DNA from: Eubacterium sp. TM05-53
GTDB taxonomy: Bacteria > Bacillota_I > Bacilli_A > Erysipelotrichales > Erysipelotrichaceae
Assembly (NCBI RefSeq): GCF_003436425.1
Contig: NZ_QSPK01000043.1
Span: 1 to 19,728 of the forward strand
Reading direction: 5' to 3'
DNA: 19,728 nt
Shown here in pieces: positions 6,659 through 13,492 of this stretch (position 1 is the stretch's first letter; each line of letters starts with the position of its first letter). Made by a program: the position numbers and the translations under genes. Below the pieces are notes generated by a model, which made no database searches, had not been told where the DNA came from, and was given only the letters and a program-made list of their open reading frames with translations.

Positions 6659-7717
6659 TTATTTTTCTACTTTTGTCAAATCATCTTTTATAGCTTTGGC
6701 AATTGAATAAGCTAATAAGGGTGGAACTGCATTCCCAACCTGTGTATATTGGCTTGTTCTTGATCCTTTAAACTCATATACATCTGGAAAGCTCTGGATC
6801 CTAGCCGATTCTCTAACAGTTGGTACACGATTCTCCTTGTAGTGAAAATAATTTCTATGTCCACAATCTATTGTACTACTAGGAAGATTACTATTCATCC
6901 TTTTAAATGCATTATTATAATTTCTAACTTTATAGTATTCCTCAGGTAAATCTCTAATCCCCCCACCATCTGGAACCATGGCTATAATTTTTTTTGTTTG
7001 TTCTGTATGTTGTGTTGCTTCGTGATTCATAATCTTTTCTGAGTTTTCTCTCATCAGTTCTTGATACGCATTTTGAGGTGCTTTAGCATACTCATCAGAT
7101 TTTACTTCATCACGTAAAGGTGGTAAATCTCCTATGGCCATGCTTGTACTAATCTCTTTTTGTTTCTTTACAGTATCAAAATCAAAGAAATGATTAGATC
7201 CAAACACCAATTTATTTAAACCAACAAAGAACACTCTTTTTCTGCTTTGTGGAACACCGTAGTCAGAAGCTCTTAACGTATCAAAATTAACGTTATATCC
7301 TAGTTCTGAAAAGCGATCAATAATATCTCTCTTATACTGACCTTTTTCCATGCTTAATAAACCTGGTACATTTTCTAAAACAAAAAAATCAGGTTTAATC
7401 ACACTCACAAATCGAACGTATTCCATATACAAAGAATTTCTAGGATCATTGGTTAATCTTGTGCCAACCAAACTAAATCCCTGACATGGTGGTCCTCCAA
7501 TAATCCCATGTACATCATTCTCTTTTTTTATAATCTCCAACTGCTCATTACTAAAATCATGAATATCTACAGTTGTTCCAATTGCTTTTTTTCTATTTGC
7601 ATTATATGTAACAATCGCATCATTCCATTTATCTATAGCTAAAACAGAATGAAAACCTGCTTTTTCAAAGCCAAGGCTCATTCCTCCGGCCCCACAAAAT
7701 AAATCTATTATATCCAT
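6659..7717 (-). CDS. DNA (cytosine-5) methyltransferase, second of the pair (352 aa)
   Basis: This is an AdoMet-dependent C5 methyltransferase of a type II R-M system. Motifs appear in order: I DLFCGAGGMSLGF near residue 5, IV GGPPCQGFS with catalytic Cys78, VI ENV (about 115-117), VIII QSRKRVFFVG, and X QVGNAVPPLLAYSIAKAI at the C-terminus. The target-recognition region lies between VIII and IX. The ATG at 7717 overlaps the TGA of the first methyltransferase (TGATG), with AAGGAG 8 bases before it. A GTG one codon upstream is less likely. In LlaJI, two such enzymes protect the two strands of an asymmetric site, and the same division is likely here. The recognition sequence cannot be read from the protein. 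Confidence 0.95.
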   Translation of the reverse strand: MDIIDLFCGAGGMSLGFEKAGFHSVLAIDKWNDAIVTYNANRKKAIGTTVDIHDFSNEQLEIIKKENDVHGIIGGPPCQGFSLVGTRLTNDPRNSLYMEYVRFVSVIKPDFFVLENVPGLLSMEKGQYKRDIIDRFSELGYNVNFDTLRASDYGVPQSRKRVFFVGLNKLVFGSNHFFDFDTVKKQKEISTSMAIGDLPPLRDEVKSDEYAKAPQNAYQELMRENSEKIMNHEATQHTEQTKKIIAMVPDGGGIRDLPEEYYKVRNYNNAFKRMNSNLPSSTIDCGHRNYFHYKENRVPTVRESARIQSFPDVYEFKGSRTSQYTQVGNAVPPLLAYSIAKAIKDDLTKVEK

Positions 7718-8793
7718 CACGCATTCTCCTTTAGCAATTTCATAATGGCCTCGGCAACAGCCTGCGCCATTAAAGGTGGAACTGCATTCCCCACCTGTAA
7801 ATATTGATTTGTTCTATTTCCTTCAAAAATAAAATCGTCCGGGAAACTTTGAATTCGTGCTGATTCCCTAACAGTAGGTACTCTATTTTCTAAAGGATGA
7901 AAATAGTTCATATGACCTGTATCAATTGTAATAGAAACCTCATCTTCCTTTAATCTACGGTAGGCAGATGAATGTCTATTTGATCTTTGTGTATCCCATA
8001 ATTCTTCTGGCACATTTTTCCAATTACCACCTTGAGGTACATAACTCATTCTTTTCTGTACAATTTCTTTTGGATATCTAGTAAAATGATTTGAAATTAC
8101 ATTATTTGAGTCTTTTCTCATCAGTTTTTCATAATCACTTTTTGGTGCATCATCCAATTTAAAAGGTGCATCACTTTCATTTTTTTTGCCATACAAATCA
8201 GATATAGCCTCCTCAACTGTCACTTTCTTTTTCTTTTCAATTTGATCATAGTCAAATATAGAATTTAAGTCATTTCTTACACCAACAAAAATAGCACGTT
8301 CTCTCTTTTGCGGAACTCCATAATCAGAAGCAATTAATACTCTAGGTTCTGCAACTATATAACCTAAATCTTCCGTAATACGCATGATTTCATTCTTTGC
8401 ATATCCTTTTTCTCGAGTAAGTATTTGTTTAACATTTTCAATAACAAATACTTTTGGCTTTAAAAGTTTAACGAATCTAATATATTCATAAAACAGTCTA
8501 TTCTTTTCAATCTTTTCCTCATCAGACTGCCACATATTAGCCGAACTAAAACCCTGACATGGAGGTCCACCAATAATCACATCTATTTTATTTCCAAACT
8601 GCTCCAATACTTGCTCATCTGTAATATTTCGAATATCTGCACAAATATTAATTGCATTTGGAAAATTTTTCTCATGAGTTTTCATCACTTCACTATCAAA
8701 TTCAACACCACCGAATATATTAAAGCCTGCATTTTGAAAACCTAAGCTTAAACCTCCAGCACCACAGAACAAATCCAAAACATTATATTTCAT
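7717..8793 (-). CDS. DNA (cytosine-5) methyltransferase, first of the pair (358 aa)
   Basis: This C5 methyltransferase is paralogous to the one downstream. It shows motif I VLDLFCGAGGLSLGF at the N-terminus, GGPPCQGFSSA with catalytic Cys79, ENV (119-121), QKRERAIFVGV, and the C-terminal QVGNAVPPLMAQAVAEAI. The pair share most motif flanks (for example NRVPTVRESARIQSFPD in both) and diverge around the target-recognition segment, as expected for enzymes that methylate different strands. The start is ATG at 8793, with GGAGGAG about 7 bases upstream; a longer reading from 8808 would begin inside that site. It is the first gene of the R-M operon, so protection is made before restriction. The leader upstream contains two large palindromes. 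Confidence 0.95.
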   Translation of the reverse strand: MKYNVLDLFCGAGGLSLGFQNAGFNIFGGVEFDSEVMKTHEKNFPNAINICADIRNITDEQVLEQFGNKIDVIIGGPPCQGFSSANMWQSDEEKIEKNRLFYEYIRFVKLLKPKVFVIENVKQILTREKGYAKNEIMRITEDLGYIVAEPRVLIASDYGVPQKRERAIFVGVRNDLNSIFDYDQIEKKKKVTVEEAISDLYGKKNESDAPFKLDDAPKSDYEKLMRKDSNNVISNHFTRYPKEIVQKRMSYVPQGGNWKNVPEELWDTQRSNRHSSAYRRLKEDEVSITIDTGHMNYFHPLENRVPTVRESARIQSFPDDFIFEGNRTNQYLQVGNAVPPLMAQAVAEAIMKLLKENA

Positions 8794-8843
8794 GAGATTC
8801 TCCTCCATTTATTTAAAAAGCTATAAACAGTCATAACATTACA

Positions 8844-8876
8844 GTTTATATTGACACTTATAATGTCGATATAAAC
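8844..8876. promoter_or_regulatory. 33-base palindrome in the methyltransferase leader
   Basis: GTTTATAT (8844-8851) and ATATAAAC (8869-8876) form perfect arms. Nested inside are GACA (8853-8856) and TGTC (8864-8867) around seven bases. The inner 15-base unit is the same GACA-N7-TGTC motif found at both window edges. It lies between the likely promoter and the ribosome binding site, where a repressor, or a hairpin in the leader RNA, could control the operon. Confidence 0.55.
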
Positions 8877-8878
8877 CA

Positions 8879-8901
8879 TTTTTACCTTATTAAGGTAAAA
8901 A
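8879..8901. promoter_or_regulatory. 23-base perfect palindrome TTTTTACCTTA-T-TAAGGTAAAAA
   Basis: Arms 8879-8889 and 8891-8901 are perfectly complementary around one base. It sits just downstream of a TATAAT box read on the minus strand, so it would cover the transcription start or early leader of the R-M operon. It is probably an operator. The A/T-rich outer parts could alternatively make it a weak terminator. Confidence 0.55.
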
Positions 8902-8912
8902 ATATACATCTT

Positions 8913-8921
8913 ATTATATCA
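8913..8921 (-). promoter_or_regulatory. Extended -10 promoter for the R-M operon
   Basis: On the minus strand TGATATAAT is a consensus -10 box with the TGn extension. No good -35 is present 17 bases upstream, as is common for extended -10 promoters. The predicted start near 8906 gives a leader of about 110 bases holding both palindromes. Confidence 0.5.
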
Positions 8922-8941
8922 TACAAATTAACTCTATTACT

Positions 8942-8977
8942 AAAAAAGCGTAATCTTAAAGATTTACGCTTTATTTT
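8942..8977 (-). terminator. Rho-independent terminator, usable on both strands
   Basis: AAAGCGTAA (8945-8953) pairs with TTACGCTTT (8964-8972), extended by TCTT/AAGA. On the minus strand six T follow. On the plus strand TTTATTTT follows. It ends transcription of the decayed gene to its right before the R-M promoter. Confidence 0.7.
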
Positions 8978-9430
8978 GATTCCAAAAATCCATGTGCACA
9001 TGCTTTAATATAGATTGATTTAGCAAAGTCTTTTTGTTTATCTGAGCTTCCAATCATAATTGTTTCTTGCAATTTTCATTGCTGAAAAAGCCATTTTCTT
9101 TCTAATGGTGCTAAAACATTTATTTTCCCAATTTGGATAAACATCCCATACATCAGGATCGAGCTTATTAATATTTATTTCTTCTCCACGTATTATTGTT
9201 GTAGAATTGCTTTCTAAAATACTATTTGCTTCACCTGTTAAAGTCAAATCTGACACATCAAATGAATCTTCTATGTTTTTTACATTATCTCAACATCTTT
9301 TTTGTTGGCAGTACAGTTGTACACTCTTCTGATTAACCTGTGTTAGTTCAATTTTATTTGATACATAGATAGTATCATCTAAATCAATTCCTATCCAACT
9401 TTTACATTCATCGAATTTAGCTAATTAAAG
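8974..9430 (-). pseudogene. Decayed gene remnant, stop and frameshift
   Basis: Reading leftwards from 9430, one frame gives WIGIDLDDTIYVSNKIELTQ and VQLYCQQKRC, then a TGA (about 9296). It continues in the same frame as DNVKNIEDSFDVSDLTLTGE down to NNYDWKLR. Near 9058 the reading changes frame to IMIGSSDKQKDFAKSIYIKA and CAHGFLESK before a stop at the terminator. The GSxKQxxFA pattern of the last part occurs in small proteins of plasmids and ICEs, which suggests one original gene now broken by at least one stop and one frameshift. There is no start codon at the right end, where TAA precedes the first codon. The ORF 9038-9256 is the middle piece of this remnant rather than an intact gene. Confidence 0.5.
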
Positions 9431-9454
9431 ATATAATAGTTATTATTTATTAGC

Positions 9455-9460
9455 TATAAT
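9455..9460 (+). promoter_or_regulatory. -10 box directly before vsr
   Basis: TATAAT ends only 6 bases before the vsr ATG (9467), so transcription from it would start at or next to the start codon. A second TATAAT at 9432-9437 would give a leader of about 23 bases, still without a ribosome binding site. No good -35 is seen for either. Confidence 0.5.
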
Positions 9461-9466
9461 ATAACT

Positions 9467-9895
9467 ATGGATACAGTTTCTAAAGAACAAAGACATTTAA
9501 ACATGTCCCACATTAAAGGTAAAAATACAAGTCTAGAACTCAAAGTAAGAAAAAGACTATATCATGATGGATACAGATATAGGGTTAATGTCACCAATCT
9601 ACCTGGAAAACCGGATATAGTCTTATCTAAATACAATACAGTTATCTTTATTAATGGATGCTTTTGGCATAGACACAATTGTAAATTAGCAACCACACCT
9701 AAGACTCGTACTGAATATTGGAACAAAAAGTTTGAGCGTAATATACAAAATGATTTAATCAATCATAAAAAACTACGTAATTTAGGTTGGCATGTTATTG
9801 TTCTTTGGGAATGTGAAATTAAAGAAAGCTTTGAACCATTAATCGAAAGTGTTGAGAATGAATTAAACCAATACTATCTTAATGATCATTTATAA
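9467..9895 (+). CDS. vsr: Very-short-patch repair endonuclease Vsr (142 aa)
   Basis: This enzyme nicks DNA 5' of the T in T:G mismatches that arise by deamination of 5-methylcytosine. The family core is intact: NMSHIKGKNTSLELKVRKRL at the N-terminus, LPGKPDIVL with catalytic Asp50, VIFINGCFWHRHNCK with the intercalating Phe66-Trp67 and His68, then PKTRTEYWNKKFERN and LGWHVIVLWECEI. The residue aligned with E. coli His64 is Asn63 here, a variation seen in other Vsr proteins. No Shine-Dalgarno precedes the ATG and a -10 box ends 6 bases before it, so translation may be leaderless. It is divergent from the two 5mC methyltransferases, the expected genomic partners. Confidence 0.92.
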   Translation: MDTVSKEQRHLNMSHIKGKNTSLELKVRKRLYHDGYRYRVNVTNLPGKPDIVLSKYNTVIFINGCFWHRHNCKLATTPKTRTEYWNKKFERNIQNDLINHKKLRNLGWHVIVLWECEIKESFEPLIESVENELNQYYLNDHL

Positions 9896-9913
9896 AAGAA
9901 AAGGAATCTCATT

Positions 9914-10297
9914 ATGAAATTATTAAACTCAAAATCAATATTAGATTGTACTGAACAAGAAACAGAACAACACAATCAAGAATGCTCTTCAATTATAGAA
10001 AGCCTTCACAAATATGATGATTATGATTGTGCAGTCATCTATAAATTTTTCGATGAAGTAAACAAAGAAAAAGAACCAGTCATCAAACAATGCAATCTAT
10101 ATGATTGTTTAGACATGGTTCAATATGCAGATATCAAAAACGGTGTAGACTTTGCTGTGGTAGAAGGATTTCTAACATTTATCTGTTATGGATCTGAATA
10201 TGAATACAATAATCAAATACATCTAGTTACTACCGGCATTCAAATAAGACCATACGATAAAGAAAGAAACTTTATTCGTATAAGCAAAAAAGCTTAA
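9914..10297 (+). CDS. Unrecognised small protein in the vsr cluster (127 aa)
   Basis: No family is recognised. It is soluble, acidic and Asp/Glu/Tyr-rich, with cysteines in the first half (LDCTEQE, NQECSS, YDCAV, QCNLYDCLD) and a beta-type C-terminal part (FAVVEGFLTFICYGSEYEY, then VTTGIQIRPYDKERNFIRIS). It starts 18 bases after vsr, with AAGGAA upstream of the ATG, and is followed 22 bases later by another unknown gene with its own good ribosome binding site. The three are very likely co-transcribed. The beta-rich C-terminus could be a barrel or a ligand-binding fold, but no catalytic motif is visible. A restriction-control or partner protein for the next gene is possible. Confidence 0.7.
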   Translation: MKLLNSKSILDCTEQETEQHNQECSSIIESLHKYDDYDCAVIYKFFDEVNKEKEPVIKQCNLYDCLDMVQYADIKNGVDFAVVEGFLTFICYGSEYEYNNQIHLVTTGIQIRPYDKERNFIRISKKA

Positions 10298-10319
10298 TAC
10301 ACTTATGAGGAGATTTTTT

Positions 10320-11111
10320 ATGTCAGACAATAAAACGCAACAAGATTTAACTGAATCAACCTGCTTAGATTTAGTAAAAAAAACTTACTGGTCTGGTACT
10401 TGTTTGTTTGGATTTGAAAATAATGACAAAAATACATTGTGGCATCTCTTAGAAAATTGTACATCTAACGAAGGTACTAAATTTCCCGATTTTATTGAAG
10501 ACCATGGATTTATTGAACATTTTCAAATTTCATCCTCTAAAACAACGAAAAAAGGGCAAGAGCATACAAAAAAATTAAATCAATTTAAAAAGCAAGACGA
10601 AAGCATAATTAAAAATCTAAATCAGGAAGAAATTGATATTCAAAAACCTATTGAAATGGCAAGTATCACAAATATCATGAAATACCCAGAGCATTCCTAT
10701 GAATATTTGCTAGAATCTCTGAAAAGCACATGGAATAAGCATTTAAATAGTTTAAAAAACTATAAAGGGCCTAACTCAATTAAAATATTTATGGTTCAAT
10801 ACAATGATATAGGTGCTTTACAAATGTACGAAAATTATCCTAGTGAAATCGAAGGAGTATCAATCGGAGATTTTCCAAAACACGAAACAATCGATTATAG
10901 ATTTACTAGAGATAACTACATACTTGACTATTTATATAAATATAATCAAATCATCGATTATGCAATATTTATTAGGTATAACAAGTATGTAGAAATCATT
11001 AAAATCAGCAATATTCCAAAATTCAAAAAGATGAATCCATTCACTTATACTATTGCTAGCACATGCGGTCCAATGATACAATCATCGTTCACTTATTCTA
11101 AAAACACATAA
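10320..11111 (+). CDS. Unrecognised protein with PD...E nuclease-like motif (263 aa)
   Basis: This is an uncharacterised protein. Its N-terminal third contains KFPDFIEDHGFIEHFQISSS followed by KTTKKGQEHTKK. The arrangement PD, about 8 residues, E-x-(H/F)-Q (Asp57, Glu66, Gln69) resembles the PD-(D/E)xK core with a variant last residue, preceded by a suitable Glu/Trp-rich helix. A later segment, YPEHSYEYLLESLKSTWNKH, is helical, and the C-terminus is strand-rich (YAIFIRYNKYVEIIKIS). The ATG at 10320 is chosen because AGGAG lies 7 bases upstream; an ATG at 10305 precedes that site. Beside Vsr and two 5mC methyltransferases, a restriction-like nuclease is a reasonable guess but is not proven by sequence. 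Confidence 0.65.
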   Translation: MSDNKTQQDLTESTCLDLVKKTYWSGTCLFGFENNDKNTLWHLLENCTSNEGTKFPDFIEDHGFIEHFQISSSKTTKKGQEHTKKLNQFKKQDESIIKNLNQEEIDIQKPIEMASITNIMKYPEHSYEYLLESLKSTWNKHLNSLKNYKGPNSIKIFMVQYNDIGALQMYENYPSEIEGVSIGDFPKHETIDYRFTRDNYILDYLYKYNQIIDYAIFIRYNKYVEIIKISNIPKFKKMNPFTYTIASTCGPMIQSSFTYSKNT

Positions 11112-11209
11112 ATTGCTTTAATAACTATTGATATATTTCAAGATTTAATAATTTTAATTATCCATATTCTAAAAGCGTAGTCAACAAAGTCATTAATGAA
11201 AATGAATTA

Positions 11210-11638
11210 TTGTCTGGAGCTGAAGCAATTAAAATTGAAATGAATAAGTTAAAACAAAGCGGAAAACTAGTAAAGATATATAAAACCGTTGCTTATAAAG
11301 ATCAATCTGACAATGGATATGTTTTTACAACAGCTAAAGGTTATAACTCTGGAAATCGTATGCGATATTGGACTAGTTACAGTGATGATAGACTTTCAAA
11401 AATAAGCAAGTGCAAAAAGCAAGCCTTGATTTTATGCTGTCGCAACAAAAGTGATTGCGTTGTATTAAAATTGACTAAAGAATTTTTAGAATCCCAAAAA
11501 GCATATTTTTCATGCAATACAGATGATGATGGAAACATAAATTACTATAACATTGTTGTCTTTATAGATGGTGATGAAATAAAGCTTTCCGAACCAGAAA
11601 GAAGCTATGAAATTGACATCAGTAAATATGCAATATAA
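11210..11638 (+). CDS. Unrecognised ORF, probably 5'-truncated (up to 142 aa)
   Basis: The frame is open from 11132 to 11638 (168 codons) but has no ATG in its first 36 codons. The first usable start is TTG at 11210, without a ribosome binding site; the first ATG is at 11240. The translated part upstream of the TTG (NYPYSKSVVNKVINENELLS) looks like real protein, which suggests the gene has lost its true start. The protein has mixed alpha/beta character with YTSYSDDRLSKISK-like polar stretches and a C-terminal strand pair (YYNIVVFIDGDEIKL). No family is recognised. It is the last gene before a strong terminator and could be a remnant of a further R-M or defence gene. Confidence 0.4.
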   Translation: MSGAEAIKIEMNKLKQSGKLVKIYKTVAYKDQSDNGYVFTTAKGYNSGNRMRYWTSYSDDRLSKISKCKKQALILCCRNKSDCVVLKLTKEFLESQKAYFSCNTDDDGNINYYNIVVFIDGDEIKLSEPERSYEIDISKYAI

Positions 11639-11673
11639 AAATGAAAGCCATTTTAAAGAAAAGCTTTCATTTT
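11638..11673 (+). terminator. Terminator-like hairpin ending the vsr cluster
   Basis: AAAATGAAAGC (11638-11648) pairs perfectly with GCTTTCATTTT (11663-11673) around 14 bases. The T-rich end of the stem supplies a short T-tract. It overlaps the stop codon of the preceding ORF. Confidence 0.65.
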
Positions 11674-11699
11674 ACATCTGATTTCAAAATTATTATGTT
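11671..11699 (+). promoter_or_regulatory. Candidate promoter for the small membrane peptide
   Basis: TTTACA (11671-11676) and TATGTT (11694-11699) are spaced by 17 bases, upstream of the gene at 11738, which has a GAAAGGA ribosome binding site. Confidence 0.35.
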
Positions 11700-11737
11700 A
11701 AGATTAGAATAACAAAAACAGAAAGGACTCAACAATT

Positions 11738-11938
11738 ATGAAAGATTTATTACATGTATTATTACTTTTATCACTTTCTTTTATTGCCTTCTTGCTTCAT
11801 AAAAAAGTAAATTCAACAAAAAAGCAATTAAATGCTTCTCAACATATGCATTATGGTGCTGATTCAAAACCTTTTTTAAACCGAATAAGATATAAAAATT
11901 ATAAACATGCTGAAGCAAAGTCTTTTCGAAGAGTCTGA
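11738..11938 (+). CDS. Small single-pass membrane protein (66 aa)
   Basis: The first 21 residues (MKDLLHVLLLLSLSFIAFLL) form one hydrophobic helix, followed by a strongly basic tail (HKKVNSTKKQ ... FLNRIRYKNYKHAEAKSFRRV). The ATG has GAAAGGA about 10 bases upstream and a plausible promoter at 11671-11699, so this is likely a real gene despite its size. Its last 40 bases overlap, tail to tail, the end of the YgjV-like gene on the other strand. The shape (N-terminal helix, basic tail) also fits small type I toxin-like or membrane-regulator peptides, but no family is recognised. Confidence 0.5.
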   Translation: MKDLLHVLLLLSLSFIAFLLHKKVNSTKKQLNASQHMHYGADSKPFLNRIRYKNYKHAEAKSFRRV

Positions 11939-12408
11939 ATAGATATCAAGATTGTAATTGTGTTTGTAATCATATTCACATAATTTTGGATTACAAAGCT
12001 GTATATAATCATTAGTACTGCATTTAAAATAATTGACAACTGAAGATGCTTATTGCTAACTGATTTTTTGGATGAAACAATTGAATATTGAAAAGTTCCT
12101 ATGATAGGAAAAATGCCTAGAAATCCTTTGTTGTTTAAAATGCATCCAAATACAATTCCACTAACCAGCAAAATGTTTCGTATGTATATGTTATTCTTAT
12201 TTGTAGCTATACATAGATTCCTAATAAAACCAATAATGTCTTGAACAAGTCCACTATAGCCTTTTAAGATCAGGCCAGCCAAGGCAAAGAAAAAATAAGA
12301 TACTCCCTGAATTGTAATTAATTTATGATTATCTTTCTGGGCTACTGCCAAAAACAAAAATAACATGGCAAATATGGAACTAATATTTCCTAATACTATA
12401 TAATTCAT
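11899..12408 (-). CDS. YgjV-like inner membrane protein (169 aa)
   Basis: This is a hydrophobic protein with about five membrane helices, fitting the YgjV family in length and pattern: an N-terminal helix, VSYFFFALAGLILKGYSGLV, then DIIGFIRNLCI, then FLGIFPIIGTFQYSI and a last helix MITNTITILISIQTLR. The FIRN and PIIGT signatures are those of YgjV. The function of this family is not established; transport of a small metabolite has been supposed because the fold resembles PnuC/SWEET-type transporters. The ATG at 12408 has GAGGG upstream, directly behind the terminator of the PTS operon, so it is expressed by read-through or from a promoter I do not see. Confidence 0.7.
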   Translation of the reverse strand: MNYIVLGNISSIFAMLFLFLAVAQKDNHKLITIQGVSYFFFALAGLILKGYSGLVQDIIGFIRNLCIATNKNNIYIRNILLVSGIVFGCILNNKGFLGIFPIIGTFQYSIVSSKKSVSNKHLQLSIILNAVLMIIYSFVIQNYVNMITNTITILISIQTLRKDFASACL

Positions 12409-12420
12409 GATTTCCCTCTA

Positions 12421-12450
12421 AAAAATCAGGTGGTGAATTTATTCACCACC
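12421..12450 (-). terminator. Terminator of the PTS/ARH operon
   Basis: GGTGGTGAAT (12429-12438) and ATTCACCACC (12441-12450) are perfectly complementary. On the minus strand the stem is followed by TGATTTTTTA. It lies 8 bases after the ARH gene stop and just before the YgjV-like gene. Confidence 0.85.
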
Positions 12451-12457
12451 ATTTTCT

Positions 12458-13492
12458 TTATTTTGTAATAATATTCGTTATTTCATCTGCAAGAGTATGA
12501 ATATCAATATCATTGGCCTGATCAATGATACTCATATAATCAAACATTTCATTATTCACACCTTGTAATGCACCAACCATTGATCCGCAAATACATGCTA
12601 CAGTATCAGTATCATATCCAATATTAATTGCTTCAAATGTTGAATCTAGTGCATCTCCTTCACAGATTTTAATGATTCCTAAAGCAGCTGGTACGGCCTC
12701 AGAAATATGTAATCCTGTGCCTACCCAATTATAAATTTGTTCTAATTTTTTCTCTTTTGCCTCACTACTCTCTGCGATTTTAATAGCCAACTTTATTCTT
12801 TCTGCTACATTTGGTCCACCTACGACACGAATTTTACTACCTAATTTTTCACCTTCTTCAGCTCCATAAATAGCAGCTTGAATTAATCCATCTACTGTAG
12901 CATCTTCACTAAATGCATAGGCTATTGCAGCTGCAGTTGCACAGGCCCCGGCTATAGCCAAATCATTATCATGTGTTACAGATGCAATAGTGCATGCATC
13001 CTGAATAGCTTTTTCCACATTACAAGGATTAAACAAACCAGCTGGGGAAATTTTCATGGCCGCACCATTTGTGGCCTGTCGTGCATAATCTATAACTTCA
13101 TTACGTACAAGTTCTCCTTTTCCAGCATATCTTGATTTAATGTTTTCAATCGCAAATCTTGTGGTTGGACCTGCAAAACGATTAAACCAATGAGGAATAC
13201 CTGACCACTGAATAAGCATTTTTTCAACTACTGTCTTGTCAATAACTCCATTATTATCAATAATCTGTTTTGCTAATAAATAAGTTTGAGAAAAATCATC
13301 TGTAATCTCACCTTTTTTATTTCCATATGCAAATGCACTTTTATCCGGCGCAACAAACTCTCTTAATTCACCATTGTATTTCTCACGAATAGACCAGAAT
13401 GGTAAATTTTCTGTGGCTGCACCAATACTATCTCCAGTCGCAGCACAAATCAAACTACCTAATACTTTATTTTTAACAAAATCTTTATTCAT
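12458..13492 (-). CDS. ADP-ribosylglycohydrolase-family enzyme (344 aa)
   Basis: This is a hydrolase of the ARH/DraG fold, which splits N- or O-glycosidic bonds to ribose using two Mg ions. The metal ligands are present: ATGDSIG near residue 21, GEITDDFSQT with Thr64-Asp65-Asp66, and GYDTDTVACICGSMVGALQG with Asp294 and Asp296. The length fits the family. The ATG at 13492 has AAGGAGA 8 bases upstream and overlaps the EIIC gene by 8 bases, so the enzyme is co-expressed with a sugar transporter. In such operons these proteins are more likely to act on an imported, phosphorylated glycoside or ribosyl compound than on ADP-ribosylated protein (inference). No phospho-beta-glucosidase is present, which makes this the only candidate catabolic enzyme of the operon. 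Confidence 0.88.
   Translation of the reverse strand: MNKDFVKNKVLGSLICAATGDSIGAATENLPFWSIREKYNGELREFVAPDKSAFAYGNKKGEITDDFSQTYLLAKQIIDNNGVIDKTVVEKMLIQWSGIPHWFNRFAGPTTRFAIENIKSRYAGKGELVRNEVIDYARQATNGAAMKISPAGLFNPCNVEKAIQDACTIASVTHDNDLAIAGACATAAAIAYAFSEDATVDGLIQAAIYGAEEGEKLGSKIRVVGGPNVAERIKLAIKIAESSEAKEKKLEQIYNWVGTGLHISEAVPAALGIIKICEGDALDSTFEAINIGYDTDTVACICGSMVGALQGVNNEMFDYMSIIDQANDIDIHTLADEITNIITK

Noticed and set aside
12458..13492. DarTG-like or ADP-ribosylation toxin-antitoxin system
   Set aside because: The enzyme is of the ARH/DraG type, not a macrodomain, and no ADP-ribosyltransferase is adjacent. Its partners are PTS genes.
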